This document shows positions 1-7,849 of a stretch of 64,000 nt of DNA, in pieces. This DNA comes from Rhizobium sp. WYJ-E13 (GTDB lineage: Bacteria > Pseudomonadota > Alphaproteobacteria > Rhizobiales > Rhizobiaceae), in assembly GCF_018987265.1 (NCBI RefSeq), contig NZ_CP076853.1, positions 310,001 through 374,000 on the forward strand. The letters are read 5' to 3'. Both the position numbers and the translations under genes were made by a program. Under the pieces are notes generated by a model. The model made no database searches. It saw only the letters and a list, made by a program, of their open reading frames with translations, and was not told the DNA's origin. Every line of letters begins with the position of its first letter. Positions within the stretch are counted from its first letter, which is position 1.

Positions 1-785
1 TCGCGCGTAAGCGCTTCGCGCAGCGGCGTGCCGGGATTGACGAAGGAGGAGCCCGGCATATGGAAGCCCATGATCTCCATCAGCATCTGGTTGGAATTGG
101 CCGTGCCGTAGAAGGTGCAGGTGCCGGGACCGTGATAGGACTTGGATTCGGCTTCCAGAAGCTCGGCGCGGCCGACCTTGCCCTCAGCAAAGAGCTGGCG
201 CACGCGCGACTTCTCGTCATTCGGCAGGCCCGAGGTCATCGGCCCGGCCGGAATGAAGATCGCCGGCAGATGGCCGAAGGAAAGCGCTGCGATGACGAGG
301 CCGGGCACGATCTTGTCGCAGACGCCGAGGAAGAGGGCGGCATCGAACATGTTGTGCGATAAGCCGACACCGGCTGCCATCGCGATCAGGTCGCGCGAGA
401 AGAGCGACAGCTCCATGCCTGGCTGTCCCTGGGTGACGCCATCGCACATGGCCGGCACGCCGCCGGCGACCTGGGCGATACCGCCGGCCTGCGCAGCCGC
501 CTCGCGGATAACAGCTGGATAGGTCTCGAACGGCTGATGCGCCGAGAGCATATCGTTATAGGCGGTGATGATGCCGAGATTGGGCACGCGGTCGCCCGCA
601 AGTGCATCCTTCTCGGCGGGGGAACAGACGGCGAAGCCGTGGGCGAGATTGGCGCAGCCGAGAACCGAACGGTTGACGCCTTGAGAGGCGGCAGCGCGCA
701 GGCGCTCCAGATAGCGCTCGCGGGTCGGCTTCGAGCGTTCGACAATGCGATTCGTGATCGCAGCAATGCGTGCGTGAGCGGACAT
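1..785 (-). CDS. edd: Phosphogluconate dehydratase (Edd), 3' part missing
   Basis: Entner-Doudoroff dehydratase that converts 6-phosphogluconate to 2-keto-3-deoxy-6-phosphogluconate in the cytoplasm. Only the first 261 codons are inside the window; the rest lies beyond base 1. The translation starts [18 protein letters not shown] and contains the IlvD/Edd family signature [10 protein letters not shown], whose Cys is an iron-sulfur cluster ligand in the family, and the blocks [18 protein letters not shown] and [13 protein letters not shown]. The ATG at 785 has a CAGGGA-like ribosome site. It lies 68 bp after pgl on the same strand, so zwf-pgl-edd probably form one operon in pathway order. Confidence 0.95.
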   Translation of the reverse strand, partial: MSAHARIAAITNRIVERSKPTRERYLERLRAAASQGVNRSVLGCANLAHGFAVCSPAEKDALAGDRVPNLGIITAYNDMLSAHQPFETYPAVIREAAAQAGGIAQVAGGVPAMCDGVTQGQPGMELSLFSRDLIAMAAGVGLSHNMFDAALFLGVCDKIVPGLVIAALSFGHLPAIFIPAGPMTSGLPNDEKSRVRQLFAEGKVGRAELLEAESKSYHGPGTCTFYGTANSNQMLMEIMGFHMPGSSFVNPGTPLREALTR

Positions 786-853
786 GGAAAATCCCTGCCT
801 TGTTCTGGTTCGTCTGTATCTGTTCGCCGGCTCCGGCGGCCTATCAGGCCGTG

Positions 854-1552
854 TCAGGGAGCCCAGTAAATCTCGACCGGGGAAGTGGCCCGGCGCAGAA
901 TGGCGCGGATCGGCATCTCTGCCTCTTCGCCTGTACCTTCTGCCTTGGCGAGAACGTTTTTTTTGCCTTCGCCCTCAATGTGGAGAATGAGCAGTTTGGC
1001 ATCTTCGAGAGCGGAGAAGGTGAAGGTCAGGCGCGGTTCGCCGGCTCCTTCCGCGTCCATGGTGATAATGCCACGCGGCGTCTTTGCGTCGAGCGCGACG
1101 CTCAAATTGTTGCCGCCCGGGAAGAATGAGGCCGTATGGCCGTCGCCGCCCATGCCGAGAATGACGACATCGAAGGGGATGCCGATCTCCGCACTCTTTA
1201 CCGTCGCAAGCTTTGCAGCCTCCTCGACCGAGGCCGCCGGCTGGTAAAGCGGCACGAAACGCGCCGCCTTAGCCTTGTTCTGGAGAAGATTGGCATCGAC
1301 CAGCAGATGGTTCGAGCGCGGATTGTCGGCAGGTACGAAGCGTTCGTCGACAAGCGTGATCGTCACCTTGGCCCAGTCGATATTGCGCGTCGAAAGCGCC
1401 TGGAAGAAGGCCTTCGGCGTGGAACCGCCGGAAACGGCAATGCTTGCCGCTCCGCGAGCTGCGATGGCTGCCGAGAGAGTTCCGGAAACCTTGTCAGCAA
1501 GGTTGGCGGCGAGTTCGGCGGCGTTCGCGAAGGAATGCAGTGTCGATGCCAT
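854..1552 (-). CDS. pgl: 6-phosphogluconolactonase
   Basis: Hydrolyses 6-phosphogluconolactone, made by Zwf, to 6-phosphogluconate. The 232-residue length is normal for the NagB/DevB-type enzyme. Family motifs are clear: AVSGGSTPK near residue 42, LVDERFVP near 90, and the phosphate-binding [14 protein letters not shown] near 155. It starts 16 bp after zwf and is followed by edd, so the three enzymes that take glucose-6-phosphate to KDPG are encoded in reaction order. Confidence 0.96.
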   Translation of the reverse strand: MASTLHSFANAAELAANLADKVSGTLSAAIAARGAASIAVSGGSTPKAFFQALSTRNIDWAKVTITLVDERFVPADNPRSNHLLVDANLLQNKAKAARFVPLYQPAASVEEAAKLATVKSAEIGIPFDVVILGMGGDGHTASFFPGGNNLSVALDAKTPRGIITMDAEGAGEPRLTFTFSALEDAKLLILHIEGEGKKNVLAKAEGTGEEAEMPIRAILRRATSPVEIYWAP

Positions 1553-1568
1553 ATCTTCAGACCTCAGA

Positions 1569-3044
1569 CTAGATGTCGTCGTGCCAGGTGCGGCCGTCGC
1601 GTTCGATCAGCGCGATGGCCTGGCTCGGACCCCATGTGCCCGCCGTGTAGCCCTGCACTTGCTGGCCGGTCGATTCCCAACCCTTGAGGATCGGATCGAC
1701 CCACTGCCATGCGGCTTCGACTTCGTCGCGGCGCATGAACAGCGTCTGGTTGGAGCGGATGACGTCCATCAGCAGACGTTCGTAAGCGTCCGGATTGCGG
1801 ACGTTGAAGGCCTGGGCGAAGCTCATGTCGAGTGAGACGTTGCGCAGGCGCATGCCGCCCGGACCCGGATCCTTGATCATCAGCGACTGCTTGACGCCTT
1901 CGTCCGGCTGCAGGCGAATGATCAGCTGGTTCTGGCTGATGCGGCCGGCGGCCTGATCGAAGATCGCATGCGGGATCGGCTTGAAGGTGATGACGATTTC
2001 CGACATGCGGCCGGCGAGGCGCTTGCCGGTGCGGATGTAGAAGGGAACGCCCGCCCAGCGCCAGTTGTTGATCTCGGCCTTGATGGCGACGAAGGTTTCC
2101 GTATTGGAAACGCCACCTTCGAGCTCTTCCAGATAGCCCTTGACCGGGCCGCTGCCGGAAGCGCCGGCGCGGTACTGGCCGCGAACGGTGGCCTGCTCGA
2201 CGTTGGAGGCGTTGATCGGCTTCAGTGCGCGCAGAACTTTCAGCTTTTCGTCGCGGACGGCTTCCGAATCCATGGAGGAGGGCACTTCCATCGCGGTGAG
2301 GCAGAGGAGCTGCAGGATGTGGTTCTGCACCATGTCGCGCAGCGCACCGGCCGTATCGTAGTAACCGGCGCGGCCTTCGAGGCCGACGGCTTCGGCAACG
2401 GTGATCTGCACGTGGTCGATATAATTGGCGTTCCACAGCGGCTCATAGAGCGCGTTGGCGAAGCGCAGCGCCATCAGGTTCTGCACCGTTTCCTTGCCGA
2501 GATAGTGGTCGATGCGGAAGATCTGCTCTTCCTTGAAGACGCGGCCGATATTGTCGTTGAGCTGCAGGGCCGAAGCCAGATCACGGCCGATCGGCTTTTC
2601 GACGACGATGCGGGTCGATTTGGTGATCAGTTTGTGCTCATGGATCTTCTGCGAGATGTCACCGAAGATGCCGGGAGCGACGGCGAGGTAGAAGGCGCGA
2701 ACGCGGTCCTTGCCGTCGTCGAGCAGCTTCTTCAGATGATCCCAACCGGTGTCGGTGCGGGCGTCGACGGAAACGTAGTAGAGACGGGCGCAGAACTTCT
2801 CTACTTCGGCTTCGTCATATTCGCCCTTCTTCAGGTGCTCCTTGAGCGCGTCCTTGGCGAATTTGCGATATTCCTCATGTGACAGCGGGCTGCGCGAAGC
2901 GCCTATGATGCGGGTCGGTTCCGAGAACTGGCCCTCGATCTGGCGGTGATACAGCGCCGGCAGAAGCTTGCGCTCGGCAAGGTCGCCGCTGCCGCCGAAG
3001 ACGACACAATCAAAAGGATCAACGGGAATGATCTGGCTGCTCAT
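1569..3044 (-). CDS. zwf: Glucose-6-phosphate 1-dehydrogenase
   Basis: NADP-dependent oxidation of glucose-6-phosphate, the entry step of the Entner-Doudoroff and pentose phosphate routes. The 491 residues carry the dinucleotide-binding FGGSGDLAERKLLPALY at the N terminus and the catalytic block RIDHYLGKETVQN near residue 190. An in-frame TTG 15 bp upstream is possible, but the ATG at 3044 (MSSQIIPVDPFD) is better placed after GAGAGA. First gene of a zwf-pgl-edd operon; the 134-bp leader contains an AT-rich palindromic element. Confidence 0.97.
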   Translation of the reverse strand: MSSQIIPVDPFDCVVFGGSGDLAERKLLPALYHRQIEGQFSEPTRIIGASRSPLSHEEYRKFAKDALKEHLKKGEYDEAEVEKFCARLYYVSVDARTDTGWDHLKKLLDDGKDRVRAFYLAVAPGIFGDISQKIHEHKLITKSTRIVVEKPIGRDLASALQLNDNIGRVFKEEQIFRIDHYLGKETVQNLMALRFANALYEPLWNANYIDHVQITVAEAVGLEGRAGYYDTAGALRDMVQNHILQLLCLTAMEVPSSMDSEAVRDEKLKVLRALKPINASNVEQATVRGQYRAGASGSGPVKGYLEELEGGVSNTETFVAIKAEINNWRWAGVPFYIRTGKRLAGRMSEIVITFKPIPHAIFDQAAGRISQNQLIIRLQPDEGVKQSLMIKDPGPGGMRLRNVSLDMSFAQAFNVRNPDAYERLLMDVIRSNQTLFMRRDEVEAAWQWVDPILKGWESTGQQVQGYTAGTWGPSQAIALIERDGRTWHDDI

Positions 3045-3078
3045 GAGCTTGTCTCTCAATCAGGCTTGGTTGCGGCCG

Positions 3079-3100
3079 TTTTAATCTAATCGATTTAAAA
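3079..3100. promoter_or_regulatory. AT-rich imperfect palindrome upstream of zwf
   Basis: A 22-bp AT-rich block centred on ATCGAT, with TTTTAA at one end and TTAAAA at the other, lies about 35 bp upstream of the zwf start. Its position suits an operator of an RpiR/HexR-type regulator of Entner-Doudoroff genes or a core promoter. No regulator gene is adjacent, so the assignment is inference. Confidence 0.35.
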
Positions 3101-3178
3101 AAGCCAGTGTGCGGTGCAATGAATCTGTCAGTCGTCGGTTTTAAAGCGAATTGCCTGGAGAGGAAATCCGCAATCGAA

Positions 3179-4474
3179 CTAAAACTTGTCGCGAAGGGCG
3201 AACCACGACAAGGCAAGGAAAAGCAGCGGCGCCCGCATGCGCACGCCGCCCGGAAAGGCAGGGATATCGAGCGCCTTGAAGAGATCGAGATCGGCCGATT
3301 TGCCCAGCACCATTTCTGCGTAGAGCTTGCCACAGTAATTTGACAGCATGACGCCGTGGCCGGAATAACCGCCGATCGATGTGACACCAGGCATCACCTC
3401 GCGCACGAACGGCTGGCGCGGCATGGTGATGCCGACCGACCCACCCCAGGCATGGGTGATTTCGATATCCTTCAAGGCGGGATAGATCTCGGCGATCTGC
3501 CGGCGGATATGCTGTGAAATGTCCCGCGGATTGTCCGAAGTATAGGCCTCACGCCCGCCGAAGAGCAGCCGCCCGTCCTTCGACTTGCGGAAATAGCGCA
3601 CGACGAACCGCGAATCCGCCACCGCCTCGCCGCCCGGCAGCACATCGGGAAACCGCTCAAGCGGCACGGTCGCACCAATGAAGGAGCGAATCGGCATCAC
3701 ATGGCTTGCTGTGACCGGTTCCAGATTGCCGATATATCCGTTGCAGGCAATCAGCGCCCGGTTGGCGGTGATCGTGCCTCGTCCGGTCTCGATCATGACC
3801 TTGCTGCTGCCCTGGCTGATCGATTTCGCCTTCGTCATTTCGAAGATGTCTGCACCGGCATTGGCCGCCACCCTGCCAAGGCCGACCAGCAGCTTCAGCG
3901 GATGGATATGGCCGGTGCCGACGTCGCGAACGCCGCAGTAGAATCGTTTCGAGCCGAGGCGTTCCTGCGTCTCGTCACGGTCCATGAAACGCAGGTGCGG
4001 GTAGTCGTAGCGAAAGGCTGCGATTTCCGCATTCTCGTAATAGGCCCGCTTGTGGCTTTCCTTGTGGGAGACGTTGAGCTGGCCGGGCATATAGTCGATG
4101 TCGATCTGATGCTCGGCCGCAAAATCTAGAAGATGTCGCTTGGCATCTTCTGCAAGATCGAAGAGTGCCTTGGAGCGCTCATAACCGAACTTCTCCTCGA
4201 TCTCCTCCGGCCACCAGCGCTGGCCGGTGCCGAGCTGGCCGCCATTGCGCCCCGAGGCGCCGTCGCCAAGCCTGACGGCCTCGATGAGCGTTACCGAGAC
4301 CCCCGCTCTGGCGAGATTATAGGCCGCCTGAAGGCCGGTATAGCCGCCGCCGACGATGGCGACGTCACATTGCCTCGAGCCGTCGAGCGCCGGATAATCC
4401 GGGCGCTCGTCAACTGTTGCCTGATACCAGGATACGCCGGGTGCGATGGGGCTCTGCCATGTCTCTTTCGTCAT
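3179..4474 (-). CDS. FAD-dependent oxidoreductase, gamma-glutamylputrescine oxidase-like
   Basis: DAO-family flavoprotein of 431 residues. The ADP-binding fold is at residues 37-62 with VGGGYTGL, followed by SGRNGGQLGTGQRWW, which is typical of the PuuB/OrdL group that oxidises gamma-glutamylated amines. The C-terminal GGYSGHGVMLSNYCGKLYAE resembles the usual FAD-contacting end. It lies 9 bp after a glutamine-synthetase homologue. In the Puu pathway such a synthetase glutamylates putrescine and this oxidase acts next. The exact amine cannot be read from sequence. A putrescine transporter operon lies 14 kb away. Confidence 0.85.
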   Translation of the reverse strand: MTKETWQSPIAPGVSWYQATVDERPDYPALDGSRQCDVAIVGGGYTGLQAAYNLARAGVSVTLIEAVRLGDGASGRNGGQLGTGQRWWPEEIEEKFGYERSKALFDLAEDAKRHLLDFAAEHQIDIDYMPGQLNVSHKESHKRAYYENAEIAAFRYDYPHLRFMDRDETQERLGSKRFYCGVRDVGTGHIHPLKLLVGLGRVAANAGADIFEMTKAKSISQGSSKVMIETGRGTITANRALIACNGYIGNLEPVTASHVMPIRSFIGATVPLERFPDVLPGGEAVADSRFVVRYFRKSKDGRLLFGGREAYTSDNPRDISQHIRRQIAEIYPALKDIEITHAWGGSVGITMPRQPFVREVMPGVTSIGGYSGHGVMLSNYCGKLYAEMVLGKSADLDLFKALDIPAFPGGVRMRAPLLFLALSWFALRDKF

Positions 4475-4483
4475 GGCGGTCCC

Positions 4484-5920
4484 TTATACGTTCAGAAGGA
4501 GGAATTCCCGCTCCCAGGGGCTGATCACCTGCATGAAGGTTTCGAACTCGCCCCGCTTCACGCCGGCATAAAGCCCGATGAACTCCTTGCCGAAGACTTC
4601 CGCGAATGCCGGCTCGTCTTCAAGCAGCGCCACGGCTTCCAGAAGGCCGCGCGGCAAATCGATAGAGCCTTCATTGGCCGAATCCTCGGTCGGCGCCGTC
4701 GGCTCGATCTCTTTCTGGATGCCGAGTAGGCCTGAGGCCAGCGAGGCGGCAAGAGCGAGATAGGGATTGGCATCCGAACTCGGCAGGCGGTTTTCCACGC
4801 GCCGGGCCTGCGGATCGGAAACCGGCACGCGGAAGGCCGTCGTGCGGTTGTCGTAACCCCAGGCATTGTTGACCGGGCACGACATGTCCGGCTGCAGGCG
4901 GCGGTAGGAATTCACATAGGGCGCCAGCATGGCAAGCGCGCTCGGCACGTATTTCTGCATGCCACCGATGAAATGGAAGAATTCCTTTGAGGCAGAACCG
5001 TCATTGTTTGAAAAGACGTTCTTGCCGGTGTTGATGTCCACCACGGACTGGTGGATATGCATCGCCGAACCCGGCTGGCCCTGCATCGGCTTGGCCATGA
5101 AGGTGGCGTAGATGTCGTGCTTCAGCGCCGCCTCGCGGATCGTGCGCTTGAAGAGAAACACCTGGTCGGCAAGTTCGATCGGATTGCCGTGACGGAGGTT
5201 GATTTCGAGCTGCGCCGGTCCTTCCTCGTGGATCAGCGTATCGATCTCGAGACCCTGCTTTTCCGAGAAGTGGTAGATGTCGTCGATTAGTTCATCGAAC
5301 TCGTTGATGCCGGCGATCGAATAACCTTGGCCGCCGAGGATCGAACGACCCGAACGTCCCTTGGGTGGGTGCAGCGGATAGTCCGGGTCGTCATTCGTGG
5401 CGACCAGGTAGAATTCGATTTCCGGCGCTACGATCGGCTTCCAGCCGCGCTCGGCATAGAGGCTGAGAATGCGCTTCAATACGTTGCGCGGTGTATAGGG
5501 AACTTCCTGTCCGTCGGAATTGACGATGTCGCAGATGACCTGCGCAGTCGGGTCGGTTTCCCAAGGCACGACGGACAGGGTGGAAAGGTCGGGCACGAGC
5601 TTCAGGTCGCTGTCGCGCGGCTCGTAGCGGAAGCTTTCGGTCTCCTCTGGATATTCGCCTGATATCGTGTGGCGGTAGATCGCCGAAGGCAGTGCGAGCG
5701 ACGTGTTGGAGGTAAACTTGGAGGACGGCATCATCTTGCCGCGCGGCACGCCGGCAAGGTCCGGCGTGATGCATTCAATGTCTTCGATCCCGCGTGCCCT
5801 CAGCCACTGCGCCGCTTCCTTCCAATTCGCAACACCGCGCAGAGATCCGGGATCGGGAGGGGATTTCTTTGAGGCGGGTACGTTTCTGGCAGGCTTCAGC
5901 GTCGTCTTTTTTGGGGACAT
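4484..5920 (-). CDS. Glutamine synthetase family protein, gamma-glutamylpolyamine synthetase-like
   Basis: ATP-dependent ligase of the glutamine synthetase fold, about 478 residues. Visible blocks include EIEFYLVATNDD, the metal and glutamate site EEGPAQLEINLRHGNP, PGSAMHIHQSV and CPVNNAWGYDNRTTAFRVP. The sequence groups with the PuuA/GlnA-like branch rather than GlnA. Its pairing with the downstream FAD oxidase supports use of polyamine or amine substrates. The N terminus before GVANWKEAAQWL is Lys/Pro-rich. I chose ATG 5920 (MSPKK); an in-frame TTG at 5971 would add 17 residues. The ribosome site is weak for both. Confidence 0.85.
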   Translation of the reverse strand: MSPKKTTLKPARNVPASKKSPPDPGSLRGVANWKEAAQWLRARGIEDIECITPDLAGVPRGKMMPSSKFTSNTSLALPSAIYRHTISGEYPEETESFRYEPRDSDLKLVPDLSTLSVVPWETDPTAQVICDIVNSDGQEVPYTPRNVLKRILSLYAERGWKPIVAPEIEFYLVATNDDPDYPLHPPKGRSGRSILGGQGYSIAGINEFDELIDDIYHFSEKQGLEIDTLIHEEGPAQLEINLRHGNPIELADQVFLFKRTIREAALKHDIYATFMAKPMQGQPGSAMHIHQSVVDINTGKNVFSNNDGSASKEFFHFIGGMQKYVPSALAMLAPYVNSYRRLQPDMSCPVNNAWGYDNRTTAFRVPVSDPQARRVENRLPSSDANPYLALAASLASGLLGIQKEIEPTAPTEDSANEGSIDLPRGLLEAVALLEDEPAFAEVFGKEFIGLYAGVKRGEFETFMQVISPWEREFLLLNV

Positions 5921-6050
5921 GACACACCGGTTTGTGTTGATCGTAACGCCATCATAACCGGAGTTTGGCAATTGGCGAGGGGGTGGAAGGCGTTGACATC
6001 AGCCCTTTGATGGAAAAAGAAGACGCGACTTCAGCGGGGGAAAATAGATT

Positions 6051-7232
6051 TTGCAGCGCAAGAGCGATGTGATCGTCATCGGTGCGGGTGCCGCCGGCAT
6101 GATGTGCGCCATTCGCGCCGGCCAGCGCGGCCGTTCGGTCACCGTGCTCGACCATGCGCGCGCACCGGGTGAGAAGATCCGTATCTCCGGCGGCGGCCGC
6201 TGCAACTTCACCAATATCAATGCCGGCCCGAAGAACTTCCTCTCCGCCAATCCGCATTTCTGCAAGTCGGCGCTTGCCCGTTTCACGCCAGCGGATTTCA
6301 TTGCCATGGTCGACCGTCATGGGATCGCCTGGCATGAAAAGACGCTCGGGCAGCTCTTCTGCGACAACAGCGCCAAGGACATCATCTTCATGCTTCTCGA
6401 CGAGATGCGCGCGGCGGGTGCCGCCTGGCATCTCGGCATCGAAATCTCGGGCGTGGAGAAGACCGAAAGCGGCTTCCGTGTCTCCACATCGGAAGGCCTC
6501 TTCGAAGCTTCCTCGCTCGTCATCGCAACCGGTGGAAAATCCATTCCCAAGATGGGGGCGACGGGCTTTGCTTATCGCATTGCCGAGCAGTTCGGTCTTG
6601 CTCTCACCGAAACGCGCCCCGGTCTCGTGCCCGTGACGCTCGACCCGATCCTGCTTGAAAGCATTGCGCCGCTGTCAGGCATTTCCGCGCCAGCCGAGAT
6701 CCGCCACGGAAAGACTGCCTTCCGCGAAGCCCTGCTCTTCACCCACCGCGGTCTCAGCGGCCCCGCCATCCTGCAGATTTCCTCTTACTGGCGCGAAGGC
6801 GATGCCATCACGATCGATATCGAACCGGATGTCGATATCGCCGCCCATCTGAAGAGGGCCAAGCAGGCGAACGGACGCCAGTCGGCGCAGACAGCACTCG
6901 GCGAAATCCTGCCGAAGCGCCTGGCGCAGTATATTGTCGAACGCGAAGCGATCGGCGGCAATATGGCCGACCTCTCCGACAAGCTGCTGACCAGGCTTGC
7001 CGGCGCGGCGCAGAACTGGTCCGTCAGGCCCTCCGGTTCCGAAGGCTACCGCACGGCGGAAGTCACGCTCGGCGGCATCGACACGACGGCGCTCGATTCT
7101 CGCAGCATGCAGGCGAAGGCCGTTCCCGGTCTTTATTTCATCGGCGAATGCGTGGATGTAACCGGCTGGCTCGGCGGCTATAATTTCCAGTGGGCCTGGG
7201 CATCCGGTTTTGCGGCCGGCGAGACATTGTAA
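6051..7232 (+). CDS. BaiN/YhiN (HI0933) family flavoprotein
   Basis: NAD(P)/FAD-dependent oxidoreductase of the HI0933 family, 393 residues, function uncertain in most bacteria. The N terminus has VIGAGAAGMMCAI; the family mark EKIRISGGGRCNFTN lies near residue 42; the C-terminal FIGECVDVTGWLGGYNFQWA is also diagnostic. A stop codon at 6045-6047 precedes the TTG start at 6051, and there is no usable ATG until residue 17, so TTG is the likely start, preceded by a GGGGGA ribosome site. Divergent from the glutamine-synthetase-like gene, with no obvious operon partner. Confidence 0.9.
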   Translation: MQRKSDVIVIGAGAAGMMCAIRAGQRGRSVTVLDHARAPGEKIRISGGGRCNFTNINAGPKNFLSANPHFCKSALARFTPADFIAMVDRHGIAWHEKTLGQLFCDNSAKDIIFMLLDEMRAAGAAWHLGIEISGVEKTESGFRVSTSEGLFEASSLVIATGGKSIPKMGATGFAYRIAEQFGLALTETRPGLVPVTLDPILLESIAPLSGISAPAEIRHGKTAFREALLFTHRGLSGPAILQISSYWREGDAITIDIEPDVDIAAHLKRAKQANGRQSAQTALGEILPKRLAQYIVEREAIGGNMADLSDKLLTRLAGAAQNWSVRPSGSEGYRTAEVTLGGIDTTALDSRSMQAKAVPGLYFIGECVDVTGWLGGYNFQWAWASGFAAGETL

Positions 7233-7398
7233 ACGCTAATATTGATAGACGCGAAACCTTTGGGGCGATTCAAGACTTCTTAAGGTTGGCTGCGCCATCC
7301 TGTCTCAATGGCAGGTTGGCAAAGCCGTTCCTAAATTAAGCTTTACCGGCAAGCTGTTTTGTTGGATTGTTGTAGTTAGACAGAAGTGAGGTTTCGCA

Positions 7399-7542
7399 AT
7401 GAACAGAAACACTCGACGCGCCCGCGCCATCGCAATCGCCCAGGCAAAGCCTGATGCAAAGCTCGTAACTCTGCGCTATCTGATGCTCGCCGCCGGCGCG
7501 ACCGCCGCCAGCATTGCTGTTCTTCTTTCCCACTTCATCTGA
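7399..7542 (+). CDS. Small single-pass membrane protein, 47 aa
   Basis: Short open frame of 47 residues beginning MNRNTRRARAIAIAQ and ending in one hydrophobic helix (residues about 28-46, LMLAAGATAASIAVLLSHF). The basic N terminus suggests an inside-positive orientation. A GTGAGG ribosome site sits 7 bases upstream of the ATG. No family recognised. It stands alone between the BaiN-like gene and the first chemoreceptor. Confidence 0.6.
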   Translation: MNRNTRRARAIAIAQAKPDAKLVTLRYLMLAAGATAASIAVLLSHFI

Positions 7543-7849
7543 TCTTTCAGCAGTTGAAATGGAAGTTTTCGGTCTCGCGGCTGATCTGTCGCGTTCCGGC
7601 AGCGCGCAATTTGCAACTATTGCGCGGCATTGGCTAATCGAGTCTCACCGTTTATCCGAAAATTAACATCTAATCCGACACATTGTAGACTAATATTTGG
7701 GTGTTTCCGGTCTTGCCGGAAATGAACTGGCAATGATTGCCGCCCGCTCCAGGGTTTCCCCAACTGTCAGTAAATCAGCTCGATATGCACCCGGCTGGCG
7801 CCAGAAGGCTGCCGGCGGGAGGAGTGGTGTATGAAAGGCACGGCGCGCT
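7543..7849. other. Intergenic region with an 8-bp-arm inverted repeat
   Basis: The 307 bp between the 47-aa gene and the first chemoreceptor hold no credible gene. At 7603-7626, CGCGCAAT and ATTGCGCG form an inverted repeat with an 8-base loop. No T-tract follows, so it is more likely an operator or a weak transcription end than a classical terminator. The chemoreceptor promoter should lie between 7640 and 7840, but I cannot place its boxes. Confidence 0.4.
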